Shown: piece by piece, positions 51,093 through 58,638 of the stretch
How positions within the stretch are numbered: the stretch's first letter is position 1
Layout of the letters: each line of letters starts with the position of its first letter
From: Candidatus Methylopumilus planktonicus
Lineage (GTDB): Bacteria > Pseudomonadota > Gammaproteobacteria > Burkholderiales > Methylophilaceae
Assembly: GCF_000981505.1 (NCBI RefSeq)
Contig: NZ_LN827929.1
Coordinates: forward strand, 1,178,001 to 1,242,000
Direction: 5' to 3'
DNA: 64,000 bases
The notes under the pieces: model-generated
Seen by the model: only the letters and a program-made list of their open reading frames with translations
The model's database searches: none
Told to the model about the DNA's origin: nothing
Program-made: the position numbers and the translations under genes

Positions 51093-52856
51093 TTATCACT
51101 TGCTATTCAATATCATCGATCAAATAACCTCTCATTAGCAGAAGAGATTTATCACTCGTTTCTCGAAAGGAATCCGGAGCACCCCCTAGCCCTCTCATTA
51201 TTAGGGACTGTATATATTCAAAAAAAATTCCCAAAAAAAGCAATTCCCTTATTTAATAAATCAATAGAACTTGATCCTAGCCAGCCTTTCTCTTTTTGTA
51301 ATTTAGGGATTGCTGAATATGAGTTAAAACGTTATGAGTCGTCATGTAACAATTTAAGTAAGGCTATCTTATTAAAGGTAGATTATTTTGAGGCATTTAA
51401 CGCACTAGGTAAGACGCATATAAAACTTGGTTTTAATGAAAAGGCTTTTGAAAACTTTACAATGGCACTTAATATCAACCCAAGGTTCTGCGAGGCATAT
51501 CTCAATAGAGCTGATTTATATAATTCTTTGGAAAATTTTAATAAGGCTCTGGATGACTATAAAAATGCGATTAATATAGATCCGTCAGAGCCATTCTTAA
51601 TTCAAAAGTATGGGGCCTTTTTAATAAAACTTCACCTATATGACCAAGCTATTTCTGAGTTTGAAAATATATTAGAAATTTATCCAAATAATAAATCTGT
51701 ACTTTTAAATCTTGGTATTTGCCTCCAAAAGAAAAGAAATTTTTTTAGAGCTTCTGAAATTTATAATACCCTCTTACAGTTGGATAGAAATAATTTGGAA
51801 GCACTTAATAATAAGGCTTATATATACCAATGTCTTGGCGAGTATGATGAGGCAATAAATTTATATAAAAAAATTATTAAAATTGATAAGCATTTTCCCT
51901 ATGCCCATCTCAACACGGCTGTAATTATGCTAAATAAGGAAGAGTTTTTAGATGGCTGGAAATTTTACGAATATAGGACAAAATGTGAGGATATGTTTCG
52001 TCTCCTAAAATCTTCAAAACCAGAAGTTCAAAGCTTTAATACATCAGATAAAACAATCTTTATTTGGGCAGAACAAGGTATTGGTGATCAAATCATTTAT
52101 GCTAGTTTATTATTCGATGCTTTCAAAACGAAAAATAAATTTTACGTTTCCGTAGACTCCAGACTTATTAGTCTTTTTAAACGATCTTTCTCTCAATTTG
52201 ATAATGTCACTTTTATTTCAGCAGATGAAAAACTATTAGAGTCAAAATATGATTTTCATTTACCCATGGGTAGTTTAGGTAAATTTTTCAGAAATTCAAT
52301 CCAAGATTTTGATACGCATCCCTTAGCTTATTTAAAAGCAGATCAAAGAGAAGTTGATTCTCTCAAAAAAGAATTAAAAAAAGAGGGTTTTAAAGTATGT
52401 GGTATTTCATGGAAAAGTAATAATAAAGAGATTGGGGAAGCTAAAACTTTATCTCTAACACAGCTTCTACCAATACTTTCAATACCAAATACTATTTTTA
52501 TAGATTTACAATATGATGATAATTTAGAAGAAAAAGAAAAATTTTTAAATGAATATGGCATTGAAATAAAATCTATCAATGAAATTGATAACTATAATAA
52601 TTTAGATGGATTAACTTCATTAATCGATGCATGTGATTATATAGTCACAATAAGCAATGCTACTGCACATATTGCAGGTGCATTGCATAAGGAAACTTAT
52701 TTGCTTTTACCTTATGCTTTTGGAAAAATTTGGTATTGGGGTGAGTCTCGCGATTACTCATTATGGTATCCTGCTGTAAAAATATATCGAAATACTAAAT
52801 CCCATTCATGGGATGAAACAATTGATGATTTATCAAAAAAAATAAGGGCAAGATAA
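51084..52856 (+). CDS. TPR-glycosyltransferase copy B (intact, GT9/GT41-like)
   Basis: A 590-residue protein. Residues ~1-300 hold eight or nine TPR units (LALSLLGTVYIQKKFPKKAIP, AYLNRADLYNSLENFNKALDDY). The C-terminal ~270 residues are a GT-B-like domain: FLDGWKFYEYR, WAEQGIGDQIIYASLLF, and SNATAHIAGALHKETYLLLPYAFGKIW, the form seen in TPR-linked heptosyltransferase-like proteins. It probably glycosylates a protein or surface glycan. Start and stop overlap the neighbours as TAATG. Its TPR part is unlike copy A while the transferase part is identical. Confidence 0.85.
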   Translation: MGELSLAIQYHRSNNLSLAEEIYHSFLERNPEHPLALSLLGTVYIQKKFPKKAIPLFNKSIELDPSQPFSFCNLGIAEYELKRYESSCNNLSKAILLKVDYFEAFNALGKTHIKLGFNEKAFENFTMALNINPRFCEAYLNRADLYNSLENFNKALDDYKNAINIDPSEPFLIQKYGAFLIKLHLYDQAISEFENILEIYPNNKSVLLNLGICLQKKRNFFRASEIYNTLLQLDRNNLEALNNKAYIYQCLGEYDEAINLYKKIIKIDKHFPYAHLNTAVIMLNKEEFLDGWKFYEYRTKCEDMFRLLKSSKPEVQSFNTSDKTIFIWAEQGIGDQIIYASLLFDAFKTKNKFYVSVDSRLISLFKRSFSQFDNVTFISADEKLLESKYDFHLPMGSLGKFFRNSIQDFDTHPLAYLKADQREVDSLKKELKKEGFKVCGISWKSNNKEIGEAKTLSLTQLLPILSIPNTIFIDLQYDDNLEEKEKFLNEYGIEIKSINEIDNYNNLDGLTSLIDACDYIVTISNATAHIAGALHKETYLLLPYAFGKIWYWGESRDYSLWYPAVKIYRNTKSHSWDETIDDLSKKIRAR

Positions 52857-52864
52857 TGGGTGAG
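52035..52864 (+). repeat. Direct repeat copy B of the glycosyltransferase 3' module
   Basis: An 830-bp partner of 50260-51092, open in a single frame. It ends nine bases into the next gene (ATGGGTGAG), so both downstream genes begin with Met-Gly-Glu. This points to a recombination unit larger than the coding domain. Confidence 0.93.
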
Positions 52865-53533
52865 AAAATTAATGTTGTTGTTGGTTTTGATCAAAAAGAA
52901 GCGATTGCTTTTCATACCTTTACACAAAGTGTTATTGAGAAATCCTCACTACCAGTTACTTTTACACCTTTAGCAGTTAATACCTTGAAAGATTATAAAG
53001 AGGAGCATACTGATGGGAGTAATGCTTTTATTTACTCAAGATTCTTAACGCCATATCTAAATGACTTTAAAGGCTGGGCTATATTTGCTGATGGCGATAT
53101 GATTTGTCAGGCTGATATCAAGGAGCTTTGGGATTTAAGAGATGAATCTAAGGCACTTCTTGTTGTGAAACATAATTATAAAACCAAGGCCTCGCAAAAA
53201 TATCTTGGTAACATCAATGAAAACTATCCTAGAAAAAACTGGTCAAGTGTTGTTCTCTGGAATTGTAGCCATCCGAGTCATAAAATACTTACCCCTGATT
53301 TTATTGCTAAGCAAACTGGTAAATATCTCCACCGTTTCTCATGGCTTAATGATAACGATATTGGAGAGCTCCCTATGGAATGGAATTGGCTTGCCATTGA
53401 GTATCCTATCAATATAAAAGCTAAACTAATCCACTTTACGCTTGGCACTCCATGTTTTATGAACTACAGAAATACAGAGATGGCAAATTACTGGCTTGAG
53501 GCAAACAAACGATCACTTCAAGGTTTTGAATAA
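52856..53533 (+). CDS. GT8-like glycosyltransferase
   Basis: A 225-residue GT-A type protein: INVVVGFDQKEAIAFHTFTQSV at the N-terminus, the metal-binding DxD in AIFADGDMICQADI (near 78-80), NWSSVVLWNCSHP and a C-terminal HFTLGTPCFMNYRNTEMANYW. This pattern matches GT8-like proteins in surface-glycan clusters. Sugar donor and acceptor are unknown. It starts in a TAATG overlap with copy B and is the last gene of the block. Confidence 0.82.
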   Translation: MGEKINVVVGFDQKEAIAFHTFTQSVIEKSSLPVTFTPLAVNTLKDYKEEHTDGSNAFIYSRFLTPYLNDFKGWAIFADGDMICQADIKELWDLRDESKALLVVKHNYKTKASQKYLGNINENYPRKNWSSVVLWNCSHPSHKILTPDFIAKQTGKYLHRFSWLNDNDIGELPMEWNWLAIEYPINIKAKLIHFTLGTPCFMNYRNTEMANYWLEANKRSLQGFE

Positions 53534-53547
53534 ATTTTTTATAGAAA

Positions 53548-53976
53548 ATGTTTGCTATGAAAACTTACCGAAAAGAACTTTGGTTCAACGCTCCAGCCAG
53601 AATGCACTTTACAAACATCACTCCAGACGTGAGAGAGTGCCTGTTAGCGAGCGGTATCAAAGAGGGGCTAATTCTTGTGAATGCGATGCATATAACTGCG
53701 AGTGTATTTATTAACGATGACGAGTCGGGATTGCATCATGATTATAAGGTATGGTTAGAAGCTTTAGCTCCTCATGAGCCCCTGAGCCATTACCACCATA
53801 ACAATACCGGTGAAGACAATGCTGATGCACACATCAAACGCCAGATCATGGGTCGTGAGGTGGTAGTTGCTGTCACCTCTGGAAAGCTCGACTTTGGTCC
53901 TTGGGAACAAATTTTCTACGGTGAATTTGATGGGCGACGAAAAAAAAGGGTGCTTGTTAAGATTATCGGGGAATAG
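53548..53976 (+). CDS. yjbQ: YjbQ/UPF0047 family protein (secondary thiamine-phosphate synthase type)
   Basis: A 142-residue single-domain protein: GLILVNAMHITASVFINDDESG, the His cluster LSHYHHNNTGEDNADAHIKRQIMG and KLDFGPWEQIFYGEFDGRR. YjbQ proteins have weak thiamine-phosphate synthase activity; the true role is debated. Starts at the first ATG; the ATG three codons later is also possible. It marks the return to core genes after the glycosyltransferase block. Confidence 0.92.
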   Translation: MFAMKTYRKELWFNAPARMHFTNITPDVRECLLASGIKEGLILVNAMHITASVFINDDESGLHHDYKVWLEALAPHEPLSHYHHNNTGEDNADAHIKRQIMGREVVVAVTSGKLDFGPWEQIFYGEFDGRRKKRVLVKIIGE

Positions 53977-54009
53977 TAAACCACTTTAATAGTAACTTTA
54001 TTATGGTTG

Positions 54010-54267
54010 CTAAGTTTTACACTGAAATTTGATCTGACGATGCACACCTGAACTATCAAATTTTTCCTCTAAGACAATATAGCCCTTATCACAAGTATTT
54101 TGAGCTTTTTGGTAACAGGAGCCTATTGTTTCTGCCAATCCGCTGCACGTAGTCATATAAATATTATTTTTACGATCGACCAAATTGACAGGCTGTTCTT
54201 GCGGATTCATTAAAGACTTGCAGGAAAGAATAGGGATCATTAAAAGTAATACACTAATTTTCTTCAA
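54010..54267 (-). CDS. Small Cys-containing lipoprotein
   Basis: An 85-residue protein with a lipoprotein signal ending PILSCKS (Cys16) and a mature part with four Cys (MTTCSGLAETIGSCYQKAQNTCDKGY, ...KFQCKT) that could form two disulfides. I do not recognise the family beyond a general resemblance to small Cys-rich enterobacterial-type lipoproteins. It follows the porin gene after its terminator. Confidence 0.72.
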   Translation of the reverse strand: MKKISVLLLMIPILSCKSLMNPQEQPVNLVDRKNNIYMTTCSGLAETIGSCYQKAQNTCDKGYIVLEEKFDSSGVHRQIKFQCKT

Positions 54268-54285
54268 TTATATTTCCTTAAAGAA

Positions 54286-54313
54286 AAAAACGGCATCCGA
54301 AGATGCCGTTTTT
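54286..54313 (-). terminator. Intrinsic terminator after the porin gene
   Basis: AAAAACGGCATC, loop CGAA, GATGCCGTTTTT: a perfect 12-base-arm hairpin with A/T flanks, 30 bases after the porin stop codon and before the small lipoprotein gene. Confidence 0.93.
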
Positions 54314-54342
54314 ATTTTTATACTATTAAGAACTTAGAGATC

Positions 54343-55572
54343 TTAGAAGAATAAAATAGCACCAAGTGAGCCTGTTGTATTCTCGTTCTTTAGGCCACCG
54401 TGTGCTTTAGTTTCAACCTGATTCCATTCAGCCACTAAATTTAAGTGCTTAGTGAGTGGGTGATATAGACCAGCTGTTATTCTTTCATTGCTATCAACTA
54501 AAGTATTACTTGCTGAAGACTCACCAGAAGCTAAATCTAGATTAGATCTTCCGAAAGCAAGGCCAAACTTAGTTGCTGTAGGTAACTTATATGTAAGTTG
54601 AACATAGCCACCATCAGAGTCTCTCTTACCGCTACCAGTTTTGTAACCTTGAGAGAGGAATGTTGTAGTTCCTAGACCTTCGCCTGAGTAGTAGTAACCT
54701 GTAAGACCCACATTTCCAGCATTAACGTTTGCTCCGATATCAGCTGCAGTTGCAGAATATTCGTAAGCTGTTCCGCTTGGAACACCAGCATTGTTGTCAG
54801 CTGTCTTTACTTTCATAGAAGCGCCACCAACCCAAATTTTGCCTGAGAAATTATCTGCAGCAAATGAGTAAGAAGCTTTACCTTCTATACCAAAACGATC
54901 TTGAAACAATAATGAAGAAGCACTTGCTACTCCAGTTGAAGTTAAGCCTTGATTTGGATTAGTAATACCAACTGTTGCTTGGAAACCATTGAAGTTAGGA
55001 GTCGTATAAGCTACTTGACCTTTCCATGCAGCATAAACATAACCAGTACCAATACCACCAAGTGTTGTAGCGCCACCTGAATTAAGTGCACCAGCGCCAA
55101 CACCTAATAATGTCATGTCATTTAGGATTGCATCGCTAGCAAAAATACCGATATCTTTACCAAGCTTTACGCTACCCCATGATTTGTCACCGAATGTAAG
55201 ATAAGATTGGCGGAATAAAGGCGTAGCTGTATCACCTGCTGCACCGTTATCTGAAACGTTTGGTTGCATTGAGATTGTAAAAGATACATCTGTATCATTT
55301 TGACGTGTTGTACCAGTAAAGCCTAACCATGATGGAAGAAGACCTGTGTTAATACCTTGAGTCTGATCTTCGTTTTGCGAGTCTTTGCCTGCAGCTATAC
55401 CACCAGTGATAGAAGCTGCATGATCAGTTTTCGTCCAGTTTGCAAAAGCGTTCACGTTACCGTTAACGTCTAGCGTCCATTCACCAGCTGGAATGATGAT
55501 ACCAGCATTAGAAGCATGTGAGCTAAGTGCTAAAACTGCACCCGCTACCGCTAATTTAATATTCTTGTTCAT
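54343..55572 (-). CDS. Outer membrane porin (gram-negative trimeric type)
   Basis: A 409-residue outer membrane protein: signal peptide MNKNIKLAVAGAVLALSSHASNA, then alternating strands (WTLDVNGNVNAFANWTKTD, SWGSVKLGKDIGIFASDAI, LNLVAEWNQVETKAHGG) and a C-terminal strand ending GAILFF, the Phe-terminal signal for BAM insertion. SVKLGKDIGIF corresponds to the loop-3 region of general porins. Probably the major porin for small solutes. It has its own promoter, a structured leader and a terminator; ribosome site CAGGAG lies upstream. Confidence 0.9.
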   Translation of the reverse strand: MNKNIKLAVAGAVLALSSHASNAGIIIPAGEWTLDVNGNVNAFANWTKTDHAASITGGIAAGKDSQNEDQTQGINTGLLPSWLGFTGTTRQNDTDVSFTISMQPNVSDNGAAGDTATPLFRQSYLTFGDKSWGSVKLGKDIGIFASDAILNDMTLLGVGAGALNSGGATTLGGIGTGYVYAAWKGQVAYTTPNFNGFQATVGITNPNQGLTSTGVASASSLLFQDRFGIEGKASYSFAADNFSGKIWVGGASMKVKTADNNAGVPSGTAYEYSATAADIGANVNAGNVGLTGYYYSGEGLGTTTFLSQGYKTGSGKRDSDGGYVQLTYKLPTATKFGLAFGRSNLDLASGESSASNTLVDSNERITAGLYHPLTKHLNLVAEWNQVETKAHGGLKNENTTGSLGAILFF

Positions 55573-55597
55573 ATATTTCTCCTGTTGTTTTTAAAAC

Positions 55598-55617
55598 CTC
55601 ATCAATTTCTTGATGAG
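55598..55617 (-). other. Stem-loop in the porin mRNA leader
   Basis: CTCATCAA-TTTC-TTGATGAG is a perfect 8-base-pair hairpin located 26 bases upstream of the porin start codon, inside the inferred 5' untranslated region. It could influence mRNA stability or ribosome access. Confidence 0.6.
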
Positions 55618-55634
55618 AAAGTTCGCGAACTTTC
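55617..55634. other. 18-bp perfect palindrome in the porin leader
   Basis: GAAAGTTCGCGAACTTTC is perfectly self-complementary and abuts the first hairpin. In RNA it gives a second stem; in DNA it could be an operator for a dimeric regulator just downstream of the promoter. Confidence 0.55.
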
Positions 55635-55670
55635 CCAATGAATAAAAGCTTCAATAAGAAGGTTAAGTGA

Positions 55671-55700
55671 ATTATGCGGTATCAAACTGGGCAATCGCAA
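55671..55700 (-). promoter_or_regulatory. Sigma-70 promoter for the porin
   Basis: On the minus strand: TTGCGA, 18-base spacer, CATAAT, about 99 bases upstream of the porin ATG. It predicts a leader of roughly 90 bases containing both hairpins. Confidence 0.55.
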
Positions 55701-55743
55701 GTATTTTTAGTGTTTTTTACGACATTTGTGAAGTTTTATAGAT

Positions 55744-55767
55744 TTTTGTTGTAGATTTACAACAAAA
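55744..55767 (-). terminator. Possible terminator after dgt
   Basis: TTTTGTTGTA-GATT-TACAACAAAA (as read on the plus strand) is a perfect 10-base-arm inverted repeat touching the dgt stop codon. The stem is AT-rich and lacks a downstream U-tract on the minus strand beyond its own arm, so it is weak. Confidence 0.45.
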
Positions 55768-56892
55768 CTAATTTAAGCTATGATTTATATGTAATTTTTT
55801 ATACTCACGAATTGCGAAGCGATCCGTCATTCCAGCAATATAGTCCGCAATCACGCGCGGTTTTTCCTCTTTCCCGATAGATTGATAGTCAGAAGGTATT
55901 AGATTGAGATCATCCATGTATACCTTAAACAGACCCTCAATGGTCTTCGCTGCCTTATCTGTCATCTCGGTCACCTTGGGGTGAAGATATAAAGACTTCC
56001 TTAAGAACTGTTTTAACTCAAGCTGCTTTTCTGCCATCTCGATCGAAAAATCAATCATGGGGCCATTAAGTCTGACCTCATCGACATTTTTAGGTTTTGA
56101 TACCTTTATATAGGAGAGGCTAGTTCGACATAAATCATCCACTAAACTATGGATCATTCGGCGGATCGTTTCATGGACAAGTCTTTTTTGAGATAAATCA
56201 GGATAAAGGCCTTTGACTTTTAGAGCATGCTCTTTAAAAAGAGAAACTTCCATCAATTGATCGATCGTTAAAAGTCCTGAACGAATGCCGTCATCAATAT
56301 CGTGATTGTTATAAGCAATCTCATCAGCAAAATTGGCAATCTGTCCCTCGAGCGTTGTTTCGGTTTTATCCAAAAATCTTTGTCCGACATCGCCTAACTT
56401 TTGAGCATTTTTAATGGAACAGTGTTTTAGGATGCCTTCTCTTGTTTCAAAGGTCAGATTAAGTCCATCAAATTCAGCATACCTTTGTTCCAAAAGATCC
56501 ACGACCCGAAGTGACTGAAGATTATGTTCGAATCCTCCATAATCTTTCATGCAACGGTTTAAGGCGTCCTGCCCTGCGTGGCCAAAAGGGGTGTGGCCTA
56601 AGTCGTGAGCTAATGCTATAGCCTCGGCTAAATCCTCATGAAGATTTAAAGTGCGCGCAATGCTTCTTGCAATTTGCGCGACTTCCAAGCTATGCGTTAA
56701 ACGCGTTCTAAATAAATCACCTTCGTGATTAACGAACACTTGCGTTTTATATTCAAGGCGTCGAAAGGCGGTGGAATGAATCACGCGATCTCGATCGCGC
56801 TGAAAATCATTTCTTAAAGCTGAGGTTTCTTCTTTTAAACGTCGGCCGCGAGATTGTTCTGGATGTGCAGCATAAGGTGCCAACTTCATCAT
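55768..56892 (-). CDS. dgt: Deoxyguanosinetriphosphate triphosphohydrolase-like protein (HD domain)
   Basis: A 374-residue HD hydrolase of the short Dgt type: HSTAFRRLEYKTQVF, RLTHSLEVAQIARSIAR (first His), LAHDLGHTPFGHAGQDAL (HD pair) and IANFADEIAYNNHDIDDGI. It hydrolyses dNTPs to nucleoside and triphosphate. It overlaps aroB by 4 bases (ATGA), the usual betaproteobacterial order aroK-aroB-dgt. Confidence 0.93.
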   Translation of the reverse strand: MMKLAPYAAHPEQSRGRRLKEETSALRNDFQRDRDRVIHSTAFRRLEYKTQVFVNHEGDLFRTRLTHSLEVAQIARSIARTLNLHEDLAEAIALAHDLGHTPFGHAGQDALNRCMKDYGGFEHNLQSLRVVDLLEQRYAEFDGLNLTFETREGILKHCSIKNAQKLGDVGQRFLDKTETTLEGQIANFADEIAYNNHDIDDGIRSGLLTIDQLMEVSLFKEHALKVKGLYPDLSQKRLVHETIRRMIHSLVDDLCRTSLSYIKVSKPKNVDEVRLNGPMIDFSIEMAEKQLELKQFLRKSLYLHPKVTEMTDKAAKTIEGLFKVYMDDLNLIPSDYQSIGKEEKPRVIADYIAGMTDRFAIREYKKLHINHSLN

Positions 56893-57977
56893 ACTGAAAA
56901 GTTTGAATTTTGAAGTGTGGTCTTTAAATGTTTTGAATCGTAATCACTTGTAATAACAGAATCGCCAATCCCTTTTTGAAGAACTAATCTAATTTTTCCA
57001 TCGACGACTTTTTTATCCATGCTCATGAGTGCCATATATTGATCTTCAGTAATCTTTGGAGGATCAATAGGAAGCTTAGCTTCTTTTAAAAGTTTAACGA
57101 TACGATTAAATTCATTATCTTTTACCCAGCCCATGAGTTTTGATAAATGCGCTGCCATCACCATACCGGTTGCCACAGCTTCACCATGAAGCCAAACACC
57201 ATAGCCCATGGCATTTTCAATGGCGTGCCCAAAAGTATGTCCAAGATTTAATGTAGCTCTCACACCTGATTCATGTTCATCCATCTCTACTACATCTGCC
57301 TTGTTTTGACATGAGCGCTGGATCGCTTCAATAAGGAGCGATGGATTTAATTTTATTAAACCTTCAATATTTTTTTCAAGCCAATTAAAAAAAGCCTCAT
57401 CACGAATGAGTCCATATTTAATGACTTCTGCCATGCCTGCTGAAAATTCTCTCTGAGGCAAGGTTTTTAAAGTATCAATATCTGCGATCACACATTGGGG
57501 CTGATAAAAAGCACCGATCATATTTTTACCCATGGGGTGATTAATCCCTGTTTTACCACCGACGGATGAGTCCACTTGTGATAAAAGTGTGGTAGGGATT
57601 TGTATAAAAGGAACACCTCTTAAATAAGTCGCTGCGGCATAGCCTGTCATGTCGCCTATGACACCACCCCCTAATGCAATAAGTGTGACAGTGCGTTCAC
57701 ATTTTTCTTTTAACAGTACGTCGTAAATAAGATTTAAGGTTTCTTGATTTTTATAAGATTCGCCATCGGGCAAGATAATTGGAAACGCTTTAATACCATG
57801 CTCTTTTAAAAGAGTTAGTAATGGATCGAGATATAAAGGTGCGACAGTCGTATTAGTTACAATCGCAACATGCTTTTGTTTTAAATGGGGCTCAATCAAT
57901 TTGATTTGAGACAGCAAGCCCTCTCCAATATAAATTGGATAAGATCGATTCTCTAGTTGGATATGGAGTGTTTGCAT
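56889..57977 (-). CDS. aroB: 3-dehydroquinate synthase AroB
   Basis: A 362-residue NAD- and zinc-dependent enzyme: ALGGGVIGDMTGYAAATYLRG, IQIPTTLLSQVDSSVGGKTGIN, AEVIKYGLIRD (Glu ligand), RATLNLGHTFGHAIE (His ligand) and LHGEAVATGM (His). It cyclises DAHP in the shikimate pathway. It follows aroK by 4 bases. Confidence 0.97.
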   Translation of the reverse strand: MQTLHIQLENRSYPIYIGEGLLSQIKLIEPHLKQKHVAIVTNTTVAPLYLDPLLTLLKEHGIKAFPIILPDGESYKNQETLNLIYDVLLKEKCERTVTLIALGGGVIGDMTGYAAATYLRGVPFIQIPTTLLSQVDSSVGGKTGINHPMGKNMIGAFYQPQCVIADIDTLKTLPQREFSAGMAEVIKYGLIRDEAFFNWLEKNIEGLIKLNPSLLIEAIQRSCQNKADVVEMDEHESGVRATLNLGHTFGHAIENAMGYGVWLHGEAVATGMVMAAHLSKLMGWVKDNEFNRIVKLLKEAKLPIDPPKITEDQYMALMSMDKKVVDGKIRLVLQKGIGDSVITSDYDSKHLKTTLQNSNFSV

Positions 57978-57981
57978 GTGC

Positions 57982-58497
57982 CTAACTTAATAATGACTCA
58001 ATTTTATGAATAATCGTTTGTGTTTTTTGTTGCCCTGTATCGACGACGAATGACGCCACATTTAAATACAAAGGGTGCCTATCTTTATACAACTGATTTA
58101 AGGTATCCAACATATTGCCTTGTTGTAAAAGTGGGCGATCTTTATCGTAAGCCATACGCTTAGCTAAGTGCTGAGGTTTGGCATTTAAATAAATGACCTT
58201 ACCTCTTTCTTTTAGAAGTGCTCGATTCTCTGCACTTAATACCGCACCCCCGCCTGTCGCTAAAATAATATCTTTTTTACTCGATAACTCATCAATCATC
58301 TGCGTTTCTCTTTTGCGAAAACCTTCTTCACCCTCGAGCTCAAAAATGACCGCCACTTTAACGCCCAATTTTTTTTCAATTTCATGATCAGTATCATAAA
58401 AAGTTTTTTTGAGTTTTTTGGCTAACAATTTACCTATGGTCGTTTTCCCAGCGCCCATGAGTCCTACAAAAAAAATATTGTCATTAATCGTTGCCAT
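57982..58497 (-). CDS. aroK: Shikimate kinase AroK
   Basis: A 171-residue P-loop kinase: FVGLMGAGKTTIGKLLAKKL (Walker A), DTDHEIEKKLG (shikimate Asp), GEEGFRKRE, ILATGGGAVL and the lid KDRPLLQ. It phosphorylates shikimate. First of the aroK-aroB-dgt operon; divergent from the PBP1A gene. Confidence 0.96.
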   Translation of the reverse strand: MATINDNIFFVGLMGAGKTTIGKLLAKKLKKTFYDTDHEIEKKLGVKVAVIFELEGEEGFRKRETQMIDELSSKKDIILATGGGAVLSAENRALLKERGKVIYLNAKPQHLAKRMAYDKDRPLLQQGNMLDTLNQLYKDRHPLYLNVASFVVDTGQQKTQTIIHKIESLLS

Positions 58498-58590
58498 GAC
58501 GAACTAGCTTTATATTCAAGAATACTGATTATTTTAAGGGATTAATGAGGTAATGGCTCGAATTGCCTACAAATAATCCTCAACACCTTT

Positions 58591-58596
58591 TATAAT
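58591..58596 (+). promoter_or_regulatory. -10 element upstream of the PBP1A gene
   Basis: A consensus TATAAT lies 42 bases before the ATG in the aroK-PBP1A divergent gap. No -35 with normal spacing is seen (TTGCCT is 22 bases away), so the promoter call is tentative. Confidence 0.4.
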
Positions 58597-58638
58597 GTGG
58601 GCTCATATAAAAATTCAGAGTCATTATTCATTTTAGTT

